From an uncultured Lachnospiraceae bacterium (lineage in GTDB: Bacteria > Bacillota > Clostridia > Lachnospirales > Lachnospiraceae): 20,871 bases of DNA. Under the pieces are notes generated by a model. That model had not been told where the DNA came from, did no database searches, and saw only the letters and a list, made by a program, of their open reading frames with translations. The translations under genes and the position numbers were made by a program. The first letter of the stretch is position 1, and every line of letters begins with the position of its first letter. Positions 7,307 to 15,138 of this stretch are shown here, piece by piece. The stretch spans positions 1-20,871 of the forward strand of contig CAMPAP010000057.1 in the NCBI GenBank assembly GCA_946631935.1, read 5' to 3'.

Positions 7307-9691
7307 TCAATCCTTCCCCCAGGTGACCATCATCTCGGTCTTGCCGGGATTATTCAGGATATCGATAAAATCTTCCTCCGGCATGGGCTTATAAAAATAA
7401 TACCCCTGGATCATATCACAGCCCGCATCCGCAAGAAACGAAAGCTGCTGATCATTTTCAACACCTTCAGCGATAACATCCGCTCCGAAGGCATGGGCCA
7501 TTCCGATGGTGGATCTTATGATGGTTTCCGCTTTCGGACTCTGACCGATCTTACGAATAAATCCTATATCAAGCTTGATGGTATCAAACTCATAACTTTC
7601 AAGTGTTGAAAGGGATGACATGCCGCTGCCGTAGTCATCAAGAAGGATCTTAACATTCTTCTCCTTCATGGCATCGAGAAAATCCAGGGCATTTCTTTCA
7701 AGATTGGCATATGCCGATTCGGTTATCTCTATCTTGGCAGCCCCTGCAGGGAATGAATGGGAAACCAGCATCTCCCTGATCTTATCTAAGAGTATGGGAT
7801 CGTAGAAGTCAATTCTGGAAAGATTAATGGATACCGGCACAATGGGCTGACCTTCAGCCGCATTACATTTCAGCATCCCGAATACCTCTTCAGCCATAAA
7901 CAGATCGACCCTGGATACCTTTCCGGATTTTTCCAGCGCCGGGATGAACAGTCCGGGAGATACCATACCCAGATCGTGATGCCTCCACCTTATCAGTGAC
8001 TCGGCGGAAACGACCTTATGTGTATATGTATCAACGATGGGCTGGTAAAAAGCCCTGAACTCTTTACGGTCCATTGCTTCACCCACGTCGGAAATGAGGA
8101 GCATCTGGTTTACATAATCATTCCTCATCTTATCAGTGTATTCAAGATACATGGCATTGTCGGAATCCCTGAGATTAGATTCCGCAAGCTTGGCCCTGTC
8201 CACCATCAGACCTATGGACACTCCCGAATCATTTATGTGATATACGCCGAAAGTCACACTGAAATCATAGGCCTTGTATGTATTTTTGTAAGTCATCTGG
8301 CTCAGCCTGGAAAGCCGTTTGGTCTTGATGAACTCATCTCTTACGATGAGTACGAAATGGTCGCTTTCAAGCCTTCCGAGAATTATGGGCTCCAATACTC
8401 TTGTCAGCTGGTCCCTGACCATGAATATCACGGCATCCCCACTCTCTTCACCGAAGAGTTCATTTATGGTCTTAAATCCTCTTATATTCGTATAGATAAG
8501 TGAATAGCCCGCTTCAAGATCAAGTTCCGAAATACGTTTCTGGGCATCTCTTAAGAACCCCGTCCTTGAAAGAACATCTGTCATCCAATCCCTGTCGATC
8601 ATTTCGGTTATATCCTGAATGATACAGATATCCCCTTTTCCTCCTTCAAGACGTCTTATCCTGAGATCGAAAGCTCTTCTGTATCCGCCCTTTTCGGAAT
8701 GGACTACCCTGGAGAAATTACCAAGCGCATCGATCTCTTCGCTTATGACCGAAGGGCTGCACTCATCCAGAACCGAGATCCTTTCTTTCTCTACCACAAC
8801 CTTGTTTGCGAAGTCTTCCATGAAGGCAGTGAAGAATTTTGCCTTTGCGACACTGACGTCATATTTCTTTAAAAAATCACCGGTAAACTTCGGATATATG
8901 CGCTGTGAAACAGGATCGAGTCCAAAAACACAAATATACGCTCCTGTCATAACGGCATCCCAGTCGCTTTCATCGACATACATGTCAATCTTGCTGAAAA
9001 TACCGTTTTCAAGCACTTCTCCGTCGCCATAGAATCTTGTGACGTCACCGTCTATGATAAAATAACTTCCGTCATCGATAAAATAGAATCTTCTCCTTAA
9101 AGAATCGGGAAAGATTATATCATCAACCAGTCTTTTTCCGTTCAAAACAGCTTTTCTGAGAGATAAGCTGTGGGGGATGACAGAGATATCCGTCAGTCCC
9201 AGTCCTTCTTTTTCCTTCGCATAGGCGGGATTTTTTTCCTCTTCATCTGTCGAGGGATAAAGATATGCATTTTCTGCCAGATTCACGCTGCCTTCACCGA
9301 TGGATATGATGATCCCGGGAAATCCCCTGAGCAGTTCTTTGAGGCCTATCTCACCGAAAAACATATTTTGCGAAGAAGCGTTTCCTTCAGAAAGTATTAT
9401 GACATCGGATCTTTTGATAAGATCCCATGCTTTATCAGAAGTCCTGTCATCAAGGATGCATGTTTCACCTATTGTAAAACCATCATCCGTAAGTGCGGAC
9501 TTAAGCTTTCGGGCAGTTATATCATTATTTTCATAATCTGCGGGATTTGCGGATATAACAAGAAGAGCGGAATCCTTACGCCAGTACTTTTTCAGCCTGT
9601 CGGAGAAACCGTTATCCTTGAGAATATGAACAGGTTCATCATCGCCGATGCCCCTGTATCCTATTAATGAACTGGTCAGAAAAATAACCAT
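7307..9691 (-). CDS. Peptidase S51-like / degenerate GGDEF / EAL fusion, c-di-GMP phosphodiesterase
   Basis: 794 residues, no membrane segment, so cytosolic. Residues 1-230 resemble peptidase S51 (PepE/cyanophycinase): MVIFLTSSLIG, DVIILSEGNA, an elbow-like GIIISIGEGSVNLA, GLGLTDISVIPHS, and a closing beta hairpin YFIDDGSYFIIDGD. The nucleophile motif GxSAGA reads SIGEGS, so peptidase activity is doubtful. Residues about 235-370 form a PAS-like linker. The GGDEF domain (about 372-520) has lost its signature: ESDHF at 442-446 and NIRGFKTIN instead of D.D.FK. The EAL domain (about 535-785) keeps metal and catalytic residues: E564 (AESLIRW), N623, E655, DD685-686, K706 and E742. It should cleave c-di-GMP, with the front domains as sensors (inference). 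First gene of its operon. Confidence 0.88.
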   Translation of the reverse strand: MVIFLTSSLIGYRGIGDDEPVHILKDNGFSDRLKKYWRKDSALLVISANPADYENNDITARKLKSALTDDGFTIGETCILDDRTSDKAWDLIKRSDVIILSEGNASSQNMFFGEIGLKELLRGFPGIIISIGEGSVNLAENAYLYPSTDEEEKNPAYAKEKEGLGLTDISVIPHSLSLRKAVLNGKRLVDDIIFPDSLRRRFYFIDDGSYFIIDGDVTRFYGDGEVLENGIFSKIDMYVDESDWDAVMTGAYICVFGLDPVSQRIYPKFTGDFLKKYDVSVAKAKFFTAFMEDFANKVVVEKERISVLDECSPSVISEEIDALGNFSRVVHSEKGGYRRAFDLRIRRLEGGKGDICIIQDITEMIDRDWMTDVLSRTGFLRDAQKRISELDLEAGYSLIYTNIRGFKTINELFGEESGDAVIFMVRDQLTRVLEPIILGRLESDHFVLIVRDEFIKTKRLSRLSQMTYKNTYKAYDFSVTFGVYHINDSGVSIGLMVDRAKLAESNLRDSDNAMYLEYTDKMRNDYVNQMLLISDVGEAMDRKEFRAFYQPIVDTYTHKVVSAESLIRWRHHDLGMVSPGLFIPALEKSGKVSRVDLFMAEEVFGMLKCNAAEGQPIVPVSINLSRIDFYDPILLDKIREMLVSHSFPAGAAKIEITESAYANLERNALDFLDAMKEKNVKILLDDYGSGMSSLSTLESYEFDTIKLDIGFIRKIGQSPKAETIIRSTIGMAHAFGADVIAEGVENDQQLSFLADAGCDMIQGYYFYKPMPEEDFIDILNNPGKTEMMVTWGKD

Positions 9692-9714
9692 TATGAACCT
9701 AACCCTCTTGCATC

Positions 9715-9744
9715 ATTTTAGCATTTTTGCGATTCCCATATCAA
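9715..9744 (-). promoter_or_regulatory. Promoter of the EAL/ypsC/amidase-like/rdgB/yfcE operon
   Basis: Minus strand -35 TTGATA (9739-9744), an 18-base spacer and -10 TAAAAT (9715-9720), giving a leader of about 18 bases to the start at 9691. No further terminator or good promoter is seen within the five genes down to 3935. Confidence 0.55.
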
Positions 9745-9754
9745 TACAAAAATC

Positions 9755-9786
9755 ATCATTGACAAGCATCCAAAACGGCCAATGAT
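9755..9786 (-). terminator. Possible weak terminator of folC
   Basis: ATCATTG/CAATGAT arms (7 bp) enclose an 18-base loop and are followed on the minus strand by GATTTTTG. The long loop and short T run make this a poor intrinsic terminator, but it lies at the right place, 24 bases past the folC stop. Confidence 0.35.
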
Positions 9787-9809
9787 ACAGTATCAACATT
9801 CCGGGAAAC

Positions 9810-11129
9810 TCACAGATCAGCGCGCCCGAACAGCTGCATGAGCGAAAGGGATCCGAAAACAACAAATATATCTTCAGGCCCTGCTTTTTGTGCGGGAATA
9901 AGTGCTTCTTTAAGACTGCCTGCCGTTTTTATCACTGACGGAAAAGGTACCGCTTTATCCGGTCCTTTTTTTGCCATGATGGACTCCTCTTTGCAGATCA
10001 TCCGGGCAGCATCAGCAAGTTCGTCAGAAGGCAGTCCCCTGACTTTGTCAGGAAGATCTATGGCAGTAAAAGTGCTTGCTCCGGGAAGCATTATCCTTAG
10101 TATGTCTTGGTAATCCTTGTCATTAAAAACACCCATTATTAAATGAATTTTTCCTGCCCGGGGAAGTGTTTCATCCCTTTCAAGCGACTCCCTTAAAGCC
10201 TCCGCCGCAGCCGGATTATGAGCTCCGTCTCTTATGATCAATGGAGATACGCTAACCTTTTCATACCTGCCGGGATGCCTGGTCCGGGATACTCCTTTTA
10301 TAAAAATATCATCTGTGATTTTTTTTCCGGGAAACAGTTTCCCGAGCTTTTCTTTTATGGTTTCAAGACTGCAGAGCGCCGTCTGAAGATTGATCTCCTG
10401 AAATCTTCCGGGGAGGGGATTTACGACTTTTTCCGGCACTTTATATTCAGATGCATCAACCGGTATGGCATCGCTTTTTTGTGCACAGTCAAAAAGAGCT
10501 CCTGCCGGATCATATCTTTTTCCGCTCAAAACTATCTCCGGCATATAAGATATTATGGCAGGACATCCCCTTCTCATTATTCCGGCTTTATTGCGTGCAA
10601 TAGCTTCAGGATCATTTCCCAAAAAATGCATATGATCCATACTCACCGGAGTAAAGACACAAGCCAGGGGTTTATCAAACACATTGGTGGCATCTTCCAA
10701 ACCGCCCATGCCGCATTCCACTATAATAACATCTGCTTTTTTTAGTTTGAAATACAAAAATGCCGCAGCTGTCTCAGCCTCAAATGATGTGGGTTTGTGA
10801 CTCATCCCCCCGGCAGCTTCCCTGACCGCCGATACGGCCTCCGCATATTCATCCTCTGTGATATTTTTGCCGTTTAATCTGATCCTTTCAAGATATTCGA
10901 ATACGGATGGTGATGAATACCTTCCGGTCTTAAGACCGCATTCTAAAAGCGCTGCTTCAAGATAAGCACATACGCTGCCTTTTCCGTTGGTCCCCGCTAC
11001 ATGGATGACTTTTAGATCTTTTTGAGGGCTTCCCAAAAGATCAAGGAGGTGCTTTATCACATCAGTTCCCGGAACTATTCCTTTTGCTCCCGTATTATTT
11101 ATGTAATTTACCGCTTCTTCATAATTCAT
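9810..11129 (-). CDS. folC: Folylpolyglutamate synthase / dihydrofolate synthase
   Basis: 439 residues, normal for bacterial FolC. It adds glutamate to dihydropteroate and/or to reduced folates, using ATP, in the cytosol. The ATP loop VIHVAGTNGKGS (GTNGKGS at 46-52), the folate-binding stretch RYSSPSVFEYLERIRLNG, VECGMGGLEDATNVF, the metal site TPVSMDHMHFLG, and the C-terminal domain motif IIRDGAHNPAAAEALRESL are all present in Mur-ligase order. The usual SPHL reads SPSV here. The ATG at 11129 has no clear ribosome binding site; a TAGAAT box only about 10 bases upstream suggests a very short or missing leader. Probably transcribed alone. No other folate gene is nearby. Confidence 0.95.
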   Translation of the reverse strand: MNYEEAVNYINNTGAKGIVPGTDVIKHLLDLLGSPQKDLKVIHVAGTNGKGSVCAYLEAALLECGLKTGRYSSPSVFEYLERIRLNGKNITEDEYAEAVSAVREAAGGMSHKPTSFEAETAAAFLYFKLKKADVIIVECGMGGLEDATNVFDKPLACVFTPVSMDHMHFLGNDPEAIARNKAGIMRRGCPAIISYMPEIVLSGKRYDPAGALFDCAQKSDAIPVDASEYKVPEKVVNPLPGRFQEINLQTALCSLETIKEKLGKLFPGKKITDDIFIKGVSRTRHPGRYEKVSVSPLIIRDGAHNPAAAEALRESLERDETLPRAGKIHLIMGVFNDKDYQDILRIMLPGASTFTAIDLPDKVRGLPSDELADAARMICKEESIMAKKGPDKAVPFPSVIKTAGSLKEALIPAQKAGPEDIFVVFGSLSLMQLFGRADL

Positions 11130-11213
11130 GGATTCTATTCTATCACAATTCCGGATATGTTAATCCTTATTTGTAAATCGGCATCCCGTCCTCCGCCTTT
11201 CATCCTGTTTTCA

Positions 11214-11270
11214 CCCTCTTTTTCACGTTTTCGCATTTTGTTTTTGCCCTCTTTTTCATGTTTTCGCATT
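11214..11270. repeat. 33-bp-period direct repeat between folC and mntP
   Basis: Two 24-base copies (11214-11237 and 11247-11270) beginning CCCTCTTTTTCA and ending GTTTTCGCATT differ at one base and are 33 bases apart. A period of 33 equals 11 codons: on the minus strand it reads CENMKKRAKTK then CENVKKRVKTG. That frame has no convincing ribosome binding site and its extended form overlaps mntP antisense, so it is not called as a gene. The sequence is the only notable content of the 203-base folC-mntP gap besides the mntP promoter. Confidence 0.7.
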
Positions 11271-11283
11271 CTTTTTTCAATCC

Positions 11284-11312
11284 TTGAAAACACGGCATAT
11301 CAGTTGTATTAT
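11284..11312 (+). promoter_or_regulatory. Sigma-A promoter of mntP
   Basis: TTGAAA (11284-11289), a 17-base spacer and TATTAT (11307-11312). Expected start near 11319 leaves a leader of about 14 bases holding the ribosome binding site GAGG (about 11322-11325). There is no room for the yybP-ykoY manganese riboswitch that often precedes mntP. Confidence 0.7.
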
Positions 11313-11332
11313 TAAAAAATTGAGGTATTGAT

Positions 11333-11917
11333 ATGCATCTTGCGGAGCTTCTGCTGCTTTCAGCAGGTCTTGCCATGGATGCCTTTACGGTATCCGTTTG
11401 CAAGGGCCTTTCTCTGAAAAAAGCCACAATAAAACACGGAATGATATGCGGTGCATGGTTTGGGGGATTTCAGGGACTGATGCCCTTTATCGGGTATCTT
11501 CTCGGATCGGGTTTTGTAAAGATCATCGACAGGTTTGCAGCCTGGGTGGCATTTATCATCCTTTCCGTCATCGGGATAAATATGCTCAGAGAAGCATTTT
11601 GGGCAGAAAAAGAGGAAGGATCCCCGGATATGGGCAATAAGGCCATGCTTGCTGCGGCGGTTGCCACAAGCATAGATGCCCTGGCCGTGGGAGTCACTTT
11701 TGTGGCTGTTCCGGTATCTGTTTTAAGCGCTTCTGTTTTTGCAAATACTGTTTTTGCATGCTTATGCATAGCCATTATAACTTTTTTGATCTCCTGCGCC
11801 GGAACAATAGTTGGAGGGGCATTCGGAAGTACCTTCAGATCAAAAGCCGTGGCTGCGGGAGGTATCATTCTCATAATTCTCGGGATCAAATCGGTCCTGG
11901 ATAAATTTGTTTTTTGA
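11333..11917 (+). CDS. mntP: MntP-type manganese efflux pump
   Basis: 194 residues, typical length. It exports manganese across the cytoplasmic membrane. Six hydrophobic segments are visible, in two related halves, each with the family acidic motif: GLAMDAFTVS (D16) in helix 1 and ATSIDALAVG (D115) in the second half; DAF/DAL with the preceding Ser/Met is diagnostic. A charged loop (WAEKEEGSPDMGNK, about 90-103) separates the halves. The start ATG has GAGG seven bases upstream. It is a single-gene unit with its own promoter and a strong terminator. The regulation is not evident: no riboswitch fits the short leader and no clear MntR box was recognised. Confidence 0.95.
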   Translation: MHLAELLLLSAGLAMDAFTVSVCKGLSLKKATIKHGMICGAWFGGFQGLMPFIGYLLGSGFVKIIDRFAAWVAFIILSVIGINMLREAFWAEKEEGSPDMGNKAMLAAAVATSIDALAVGVTFVAVPVSVLSASVFANTVFACLCIAIITFLISCAGTIVGGAFGSTFRSKAVAAGGIILIILGIKSVLDKFVF

Positions 11918-11922
11918 CATAT

Positions 11923-11949
11923 AAAAGCCCCGGACGAGCCGGGGCTTTT
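11923..11949. terminator. Bidirectional intrinsic terminator between mntP and GH9
   Basis: A perfect 11-bp stem AAAAGCCCCGG/CCGGGGCTTTT with loop ACGAG. The A and T tails make it work for both converging units: mntP (stop at 11917, plus) and the cellulase operon (stop at 11978, minus). The T-rich stretch at 11950-11975 extends the plus-strand tail. Confidence 0.95.
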
Positions 11950-11977
11950 GCTTTTACTTTTACTTTTTCTTTACTTT

Positions 11978-14719
11978 TTACTCTTTACCGGATTTTTCAT
12001 CCGTCTTTTTTCCTTCCCTGTTCATCTTCACCATCTTATAGATGAAGATCTCAGTCGGAACCACGAGGGCAACCACGCCAAATACTATGATCGCCGCAAG
12101 AAGCACTCCTGCCATGGATGTATCTTCAGCATGGGTACTTCCCGTGTCAGGACCGTTATTTGCCGGTGTATCGGGCGCAGTACTTGCAACCACCGGCTGA
12201 GAGTCTGAACCGGCAACAGAGGCCTGAACCTGACCTTCGTCAGATGCCGGAGCCGCCGATCCGTAGCTTGCGGAGATCACTCCCTCGGTATTTGATGCAA
12301 CAAACGCAGTCATCCACGCAAGCGAAGCATTCCAGTTGATGGCACACTCATTTACGGAATATGCTTCAATATGATCCAGATAACATTTGGCCGGAGGGAT
12401 CTGACCTTTTTTCCAGCCGCTTCCCTTAACCCAGGGATCTTCCATTCCGCTGTTCGGACCGCCTACAAGTATTCCTGAAGGAGCCATGGGGAAATTCTCA
12501 TCCACAAGATAAGCCCAGAATCTGTGATGCGGGTATTTGGATGCATGCATACCGTATCCCGTTACATAAGAATAATCATTGGCATTTCTTCCGAGAATAT
12601 AGTCCATGGCACAGATCGCGCCGTTTATATAATCCGTATTTTCCGTCCTTACATATGCATAGGATATGACCACTGCATTATCCAGAACAAAAGAATTGGA
12701 GCCCCATAAATATCCCACGGACGAATCCTTGTAAGAAAGCGTGCTTGATGAATAAGGAAGACCGTACCCCTGGGCATCCTCCGCTTTTACAAAAGCATCT
12801 GCCGCCTTTACAAGGGACTTTTCGGCTTTTTCAATATCCCCACCCGGCAGATCGTTATCCGTGATCAGAAGGGAAAGGGTTCCGAGAGTTGCGGTATGTC
12901 CCCAGTCAAATGTACCAAAGGTATTGACACTCTCACCGCCCTTAAGTTCGGAAAGTACGCTGCAATAATACTCACTTTCTTTCATATGATCCAGATATGT
13001 TTTTTCACCGGTGGTGATGTAAAGTTCACAGGCCGCCCAGTAAAATTCATCACTTGCATCATCATCACCGTAAGGGCCGCCTCCGGGTGCATCCTCCATA
13101 GCGGCATACATATCCGGATGAGCAAGCGCCGCATCAAAAGCTTTTACAGCAGCATCAAGGCACTTACCGGAAAAAGCATCATCAATACCCTTCCAAAGCC
13201 TTGCACTCTGTGCCGCGCAGGCAGCCAGGTTCAGCGTTGCCGCGGTTGTGGGAGGATATACCACTCTGGGCTGGGGATCATCTGCGGGAGCAACGGCAAG
13301 ACCTGTCCATTTTTCATCATGGAGCTTATGATAAGCCATGCCGTCATATTCTCCGCCATTTACCTGCATCTTAAGGATCCACTCCATCTCCCATCTTGTC
13401 TCATCGAGTATATCGGGATAGGAGTTGGAATTCTCCGGGATCAGCATCTTTCCGTCGGAAAAAACGGACTCTGTTCCGGAATAAAGAGCCAGTTCGTACA
13501 TATTCTGCAAGAGCCATACGGATATACCGCCATTTACCACATATTTTCCGTGATCTCCGGCATCATACCATCCGCCGGTCCCTTCAACATTTTCCGAAGG
13601 GCCGTTATATCCCCAGACATTAAGCACCGTGCCGTTGTCATTCATATGACCGCCGCTTCTTGCAAGAGCCTGCGGATCTCCGGATGAGATATACTGACTC
13701 TCTATATCTATTCCGGACCTGTTCTGATAAAAGAAATTAAGCGAATCGTAGAGCATGGAAGAATACTCTGATGCAACACCTATCTTAAACTCCCGGGACT
13801 CTTTTCCGTCATCTGCAACAAGTTTATATATTCCGGGCTTATCCGCCTTGGAAAAATCAAGAATGTGAACCATATCTCCGGAATCTTCATCAAGCCCGAA
13901 GACCTCCGATTTTCCGGAATAAACTTCACTGCCGCTTTCATCCACAAGTGAAAACTTTATCTCTGAAGACGAATCGGACAAAAGAGTCGCCTTCTTTTCA
14001 AAATCAGCAAAATATCCAAGCTGGTTTGTAAGTATCCCGGCCCTTTCCCATTCGGGCTCAGGGACATAGTCATTCTCATCCGAAGTTTTATCCACAAGGC
14101 TCATATTATCGAATTCGATAACAGTCCCTGCAGGAAAACACACGCCGTTTGTATACTCTCCGTCACCGCCAAGATGGAATGCCCACTCGGCAACATCCAA
14201 AGACTGCGTCGCAGTAAAATCAAGATCCACGATCTTCCATTCATTTGCATTAATGCTTATCAGATCCCAGGTCGAGTCAAAATCGTAACCGTTTGACATA
14301 TTATGCCAGATCTCCACATTTCCCTCGAGATTACCGATCTTGGTATAGTACCTTCCCGAATTGGAGGATCTCATTTCATAATGCACATGGTATGTATGTC
14401 CCGAAACGATCTTAAGACCCCTGTGCCGGAACTGACAATCCCATCTGTCCTCACCACCCGCGGATCTTCCACCGGGATTAATTATGGTGATCCTGTACAC
14501 CCCGTCTTCTATCTCAAAATCCATTTTTCCGGTCATGGATTCCATGATATGCCAGGGAAGACCTTTCCCGTTATCAAAGTTATTTTCTCCCAGCTGTTCA
14601 CCCGCTTTTACCCGCACAGTAAACAGCATGCAAACCGAAACTGTTATCTGAATAAACGCCAAAAGACAGGCGATAAAGCCTGTCTTTGATCTGTCGGATG
14701 TCTTAAACAAAACCCTCAT
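11978..14719 (-). CDS. GH9 endoglucanase with CBM-like domain and C-terminal membrane anchor
   Basis: 913 residues. It should hydrolyse beta-1,4-glucan chains (cellulose, mixed-linkage glucan) at the cell surface. A signal peptide or anchor spans about 13-38. Residues 45-210 form a beta-rich CBM4/9-like domain; 226-315 is the Ig-like CelD_N domain (ILTNQLGYFADFEKKATL). The GH9 catalytic domain covers about 320-810: WYDAGDHGKY with D386/D389 (base), PHHRFWAY at 730-737, and VNECAINWN with E791 (acid). A Ser/Ala/Pro-rich linker (about 815-866) leads to a transmembrane helix (about 869-897) and a basic tail ending KSGKE, so the enzyme is held on the outer face of the membrane. The ATG overlaps the mcrC stop (ATGA) and AAAGGAG sits five bases upstream. 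Last gene of its operon. Confidence 0.95.
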   Translation of the reverse strand: MRVLFKTSDRSKTGFIACLLAFIQITVSVCMLFTVRVKAGEQLGENNFDNGKGLPWHIMESMTGKMDFEIEDGVYRITIINPGGRSAGGEDRWDCQFRHRGLKIVSGHTYHVHYEMRSSNSGRYYTKIGNLEGNVEIWHNMSNGYDFDSTWDLISINANEWKIVDLDFTATQSLDVAEWAFHLGGDGEYTNGVCFPAGTVIEFDNMSLVDKTSDENDYVPEPEWERAGILTNQLGYFADFEKKATLLSDSSSEIKFSLVDESGSEVYSGKSEVFGLDEDSGDMVHILDFSKADKPGIYKLVADDGKESREFKIGVASEYSSMLYDSLNFFYQNRSGIDIESQYISSGDPQALARSGGHMNDNGTVLNVWGYNGPSENVEGTGGWYDAGDHGKYVVNGGISVWLLQNMYELALYSGTESVFSDGKMLIPENSNSYPDILDETRWEMEWILKMQVNGGEYDGMAYHKLHDEKWTGLAVAPADDPQPRVVYPPTTAATLNLAACAAQSARLWKGIDDAFSGKCLDAAVKAFDAALAHPDMYAAMEDAPGGGPYGDDDASDEFYWAACELYITTGEKTYLDHMKESEYYCSVLSELKGGESVNTFGTFDWGHTATLGTLSLLITDNDLPGGDIEKAEKSLVKAADAFVKAEDAQGYGLPYSSSTLSYKDSSVGYLWGSNSFVLDNAVVISYAYVRTENTDYINGAICAMDYILGRNANDYSYVTGYGMHASKYPHHRFWAYLVDENFPMAPSGILVGGPNSGMEDPWVKGSGWKKGQIPPAKCYLDHIEAYSVNECAINWNASLAWMTAFVASNTEGVISASYGSAAPASDEGQVQASVAGSDSQPVVASTAPDTPANNGPDTGSTHAEDTSMAGVLLAAIIVFGVVALVVPTEIFIYKMVKMNREGKKTDEKSGKE

Positions 14720-15138
14720 AAAAGCTCCTTTGCGGCAAATCTTGTTGCCTCCACCATCGGTCTGTATTCTTTCCCGTTCTTGCCGTAATTGATCCTCCAG
14801 TCCAGCCTCCTAAGGCTTATGTCATCAACACAGGCAAAATAATCCATCAGATCCTTGAGACGTTTTCTGTGGTCTTCGGATATATCGGGGCATGAGATAA
14901 GAAGCTTCGAGCCTGCCTTTACGATCCTGTTAAGAATACAGTTCTCCGTATATTCTTCATAGATGCAGACCATCCGTCTCTTATCAACGGATCTGTCCCG
15001 AAGCGATGCATTCACATCCACCCTGCCTCTGATGGCACTTTCGGTGCTTGTTATCGTGACATAATCTTTTATAAGCCCTCTTTTCACCTGAAGTGTCAGA
15101 CCTTCAGTGAGGATCTCTGCACACTCGTCCAGTGTCAT
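14716..15138 (-). CDS. McrC-like fragment lacking the nuclease domain
   Basis: 140 residues against about 350 for E. coli McrC. The sequence matches the central McrC region: ILTEGLTLQVKRGLIKDYV, RGRVDVNASL, an ENCILNRIVKAG helix and YRPMVEATRF. The usual N-terminal RNIYYMLxYAW segment is missing, and so is the whole C-terminal PD-(D/E)xK nuclease. What remains may still touch McrB, but it should not cut DNA. The gene looks translated: AAGGAG lies nine bases before the ATG, which overlaps the mcrB stop (ATGA), and its own end overlaps the cellulase start the same way. The frame is closed by a stop a few codons upstream of the ATG. It may be a decaying gene or a trimmed, reused subunit; the sequence alone cannot tell. 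Confidence 0.75.
   Translation of the reverse strand: MTLDECAEILTEGLTLQVKRGLIKDYVTITSTESAIRGRVDVNASLRDRSVDKRRMVCIYEEYTENCILNRIVKAGSKLLISCPDISEDHRKRLKDLMDYFACVDDISLRRLDWRINYGKNGKEYRPMVEATRFAAKELL

Noticed and set aside
11313..11332. yybP-ykoY manganese riboswitch before mntP
   Set aside because: The promoter lies only about 20 bases upstream of the start codon, leaving no space for the aptamer.
11200..11427. Minus-strand 75-residue frame ending in lysine-rich repeats
   Set aside because: Its first third is antisense to mntP, it has no ribosome binding site, and it runs across the mntP promoter. The repeat itself is reported instead.
12896..13687. 263-residue plus-strand frame inside the GH9 gene
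   Set aside because: Antisense to the GH9 catalytic domain, cysteine-rich low-plausibility protein, no promoter or ribosome binding site.
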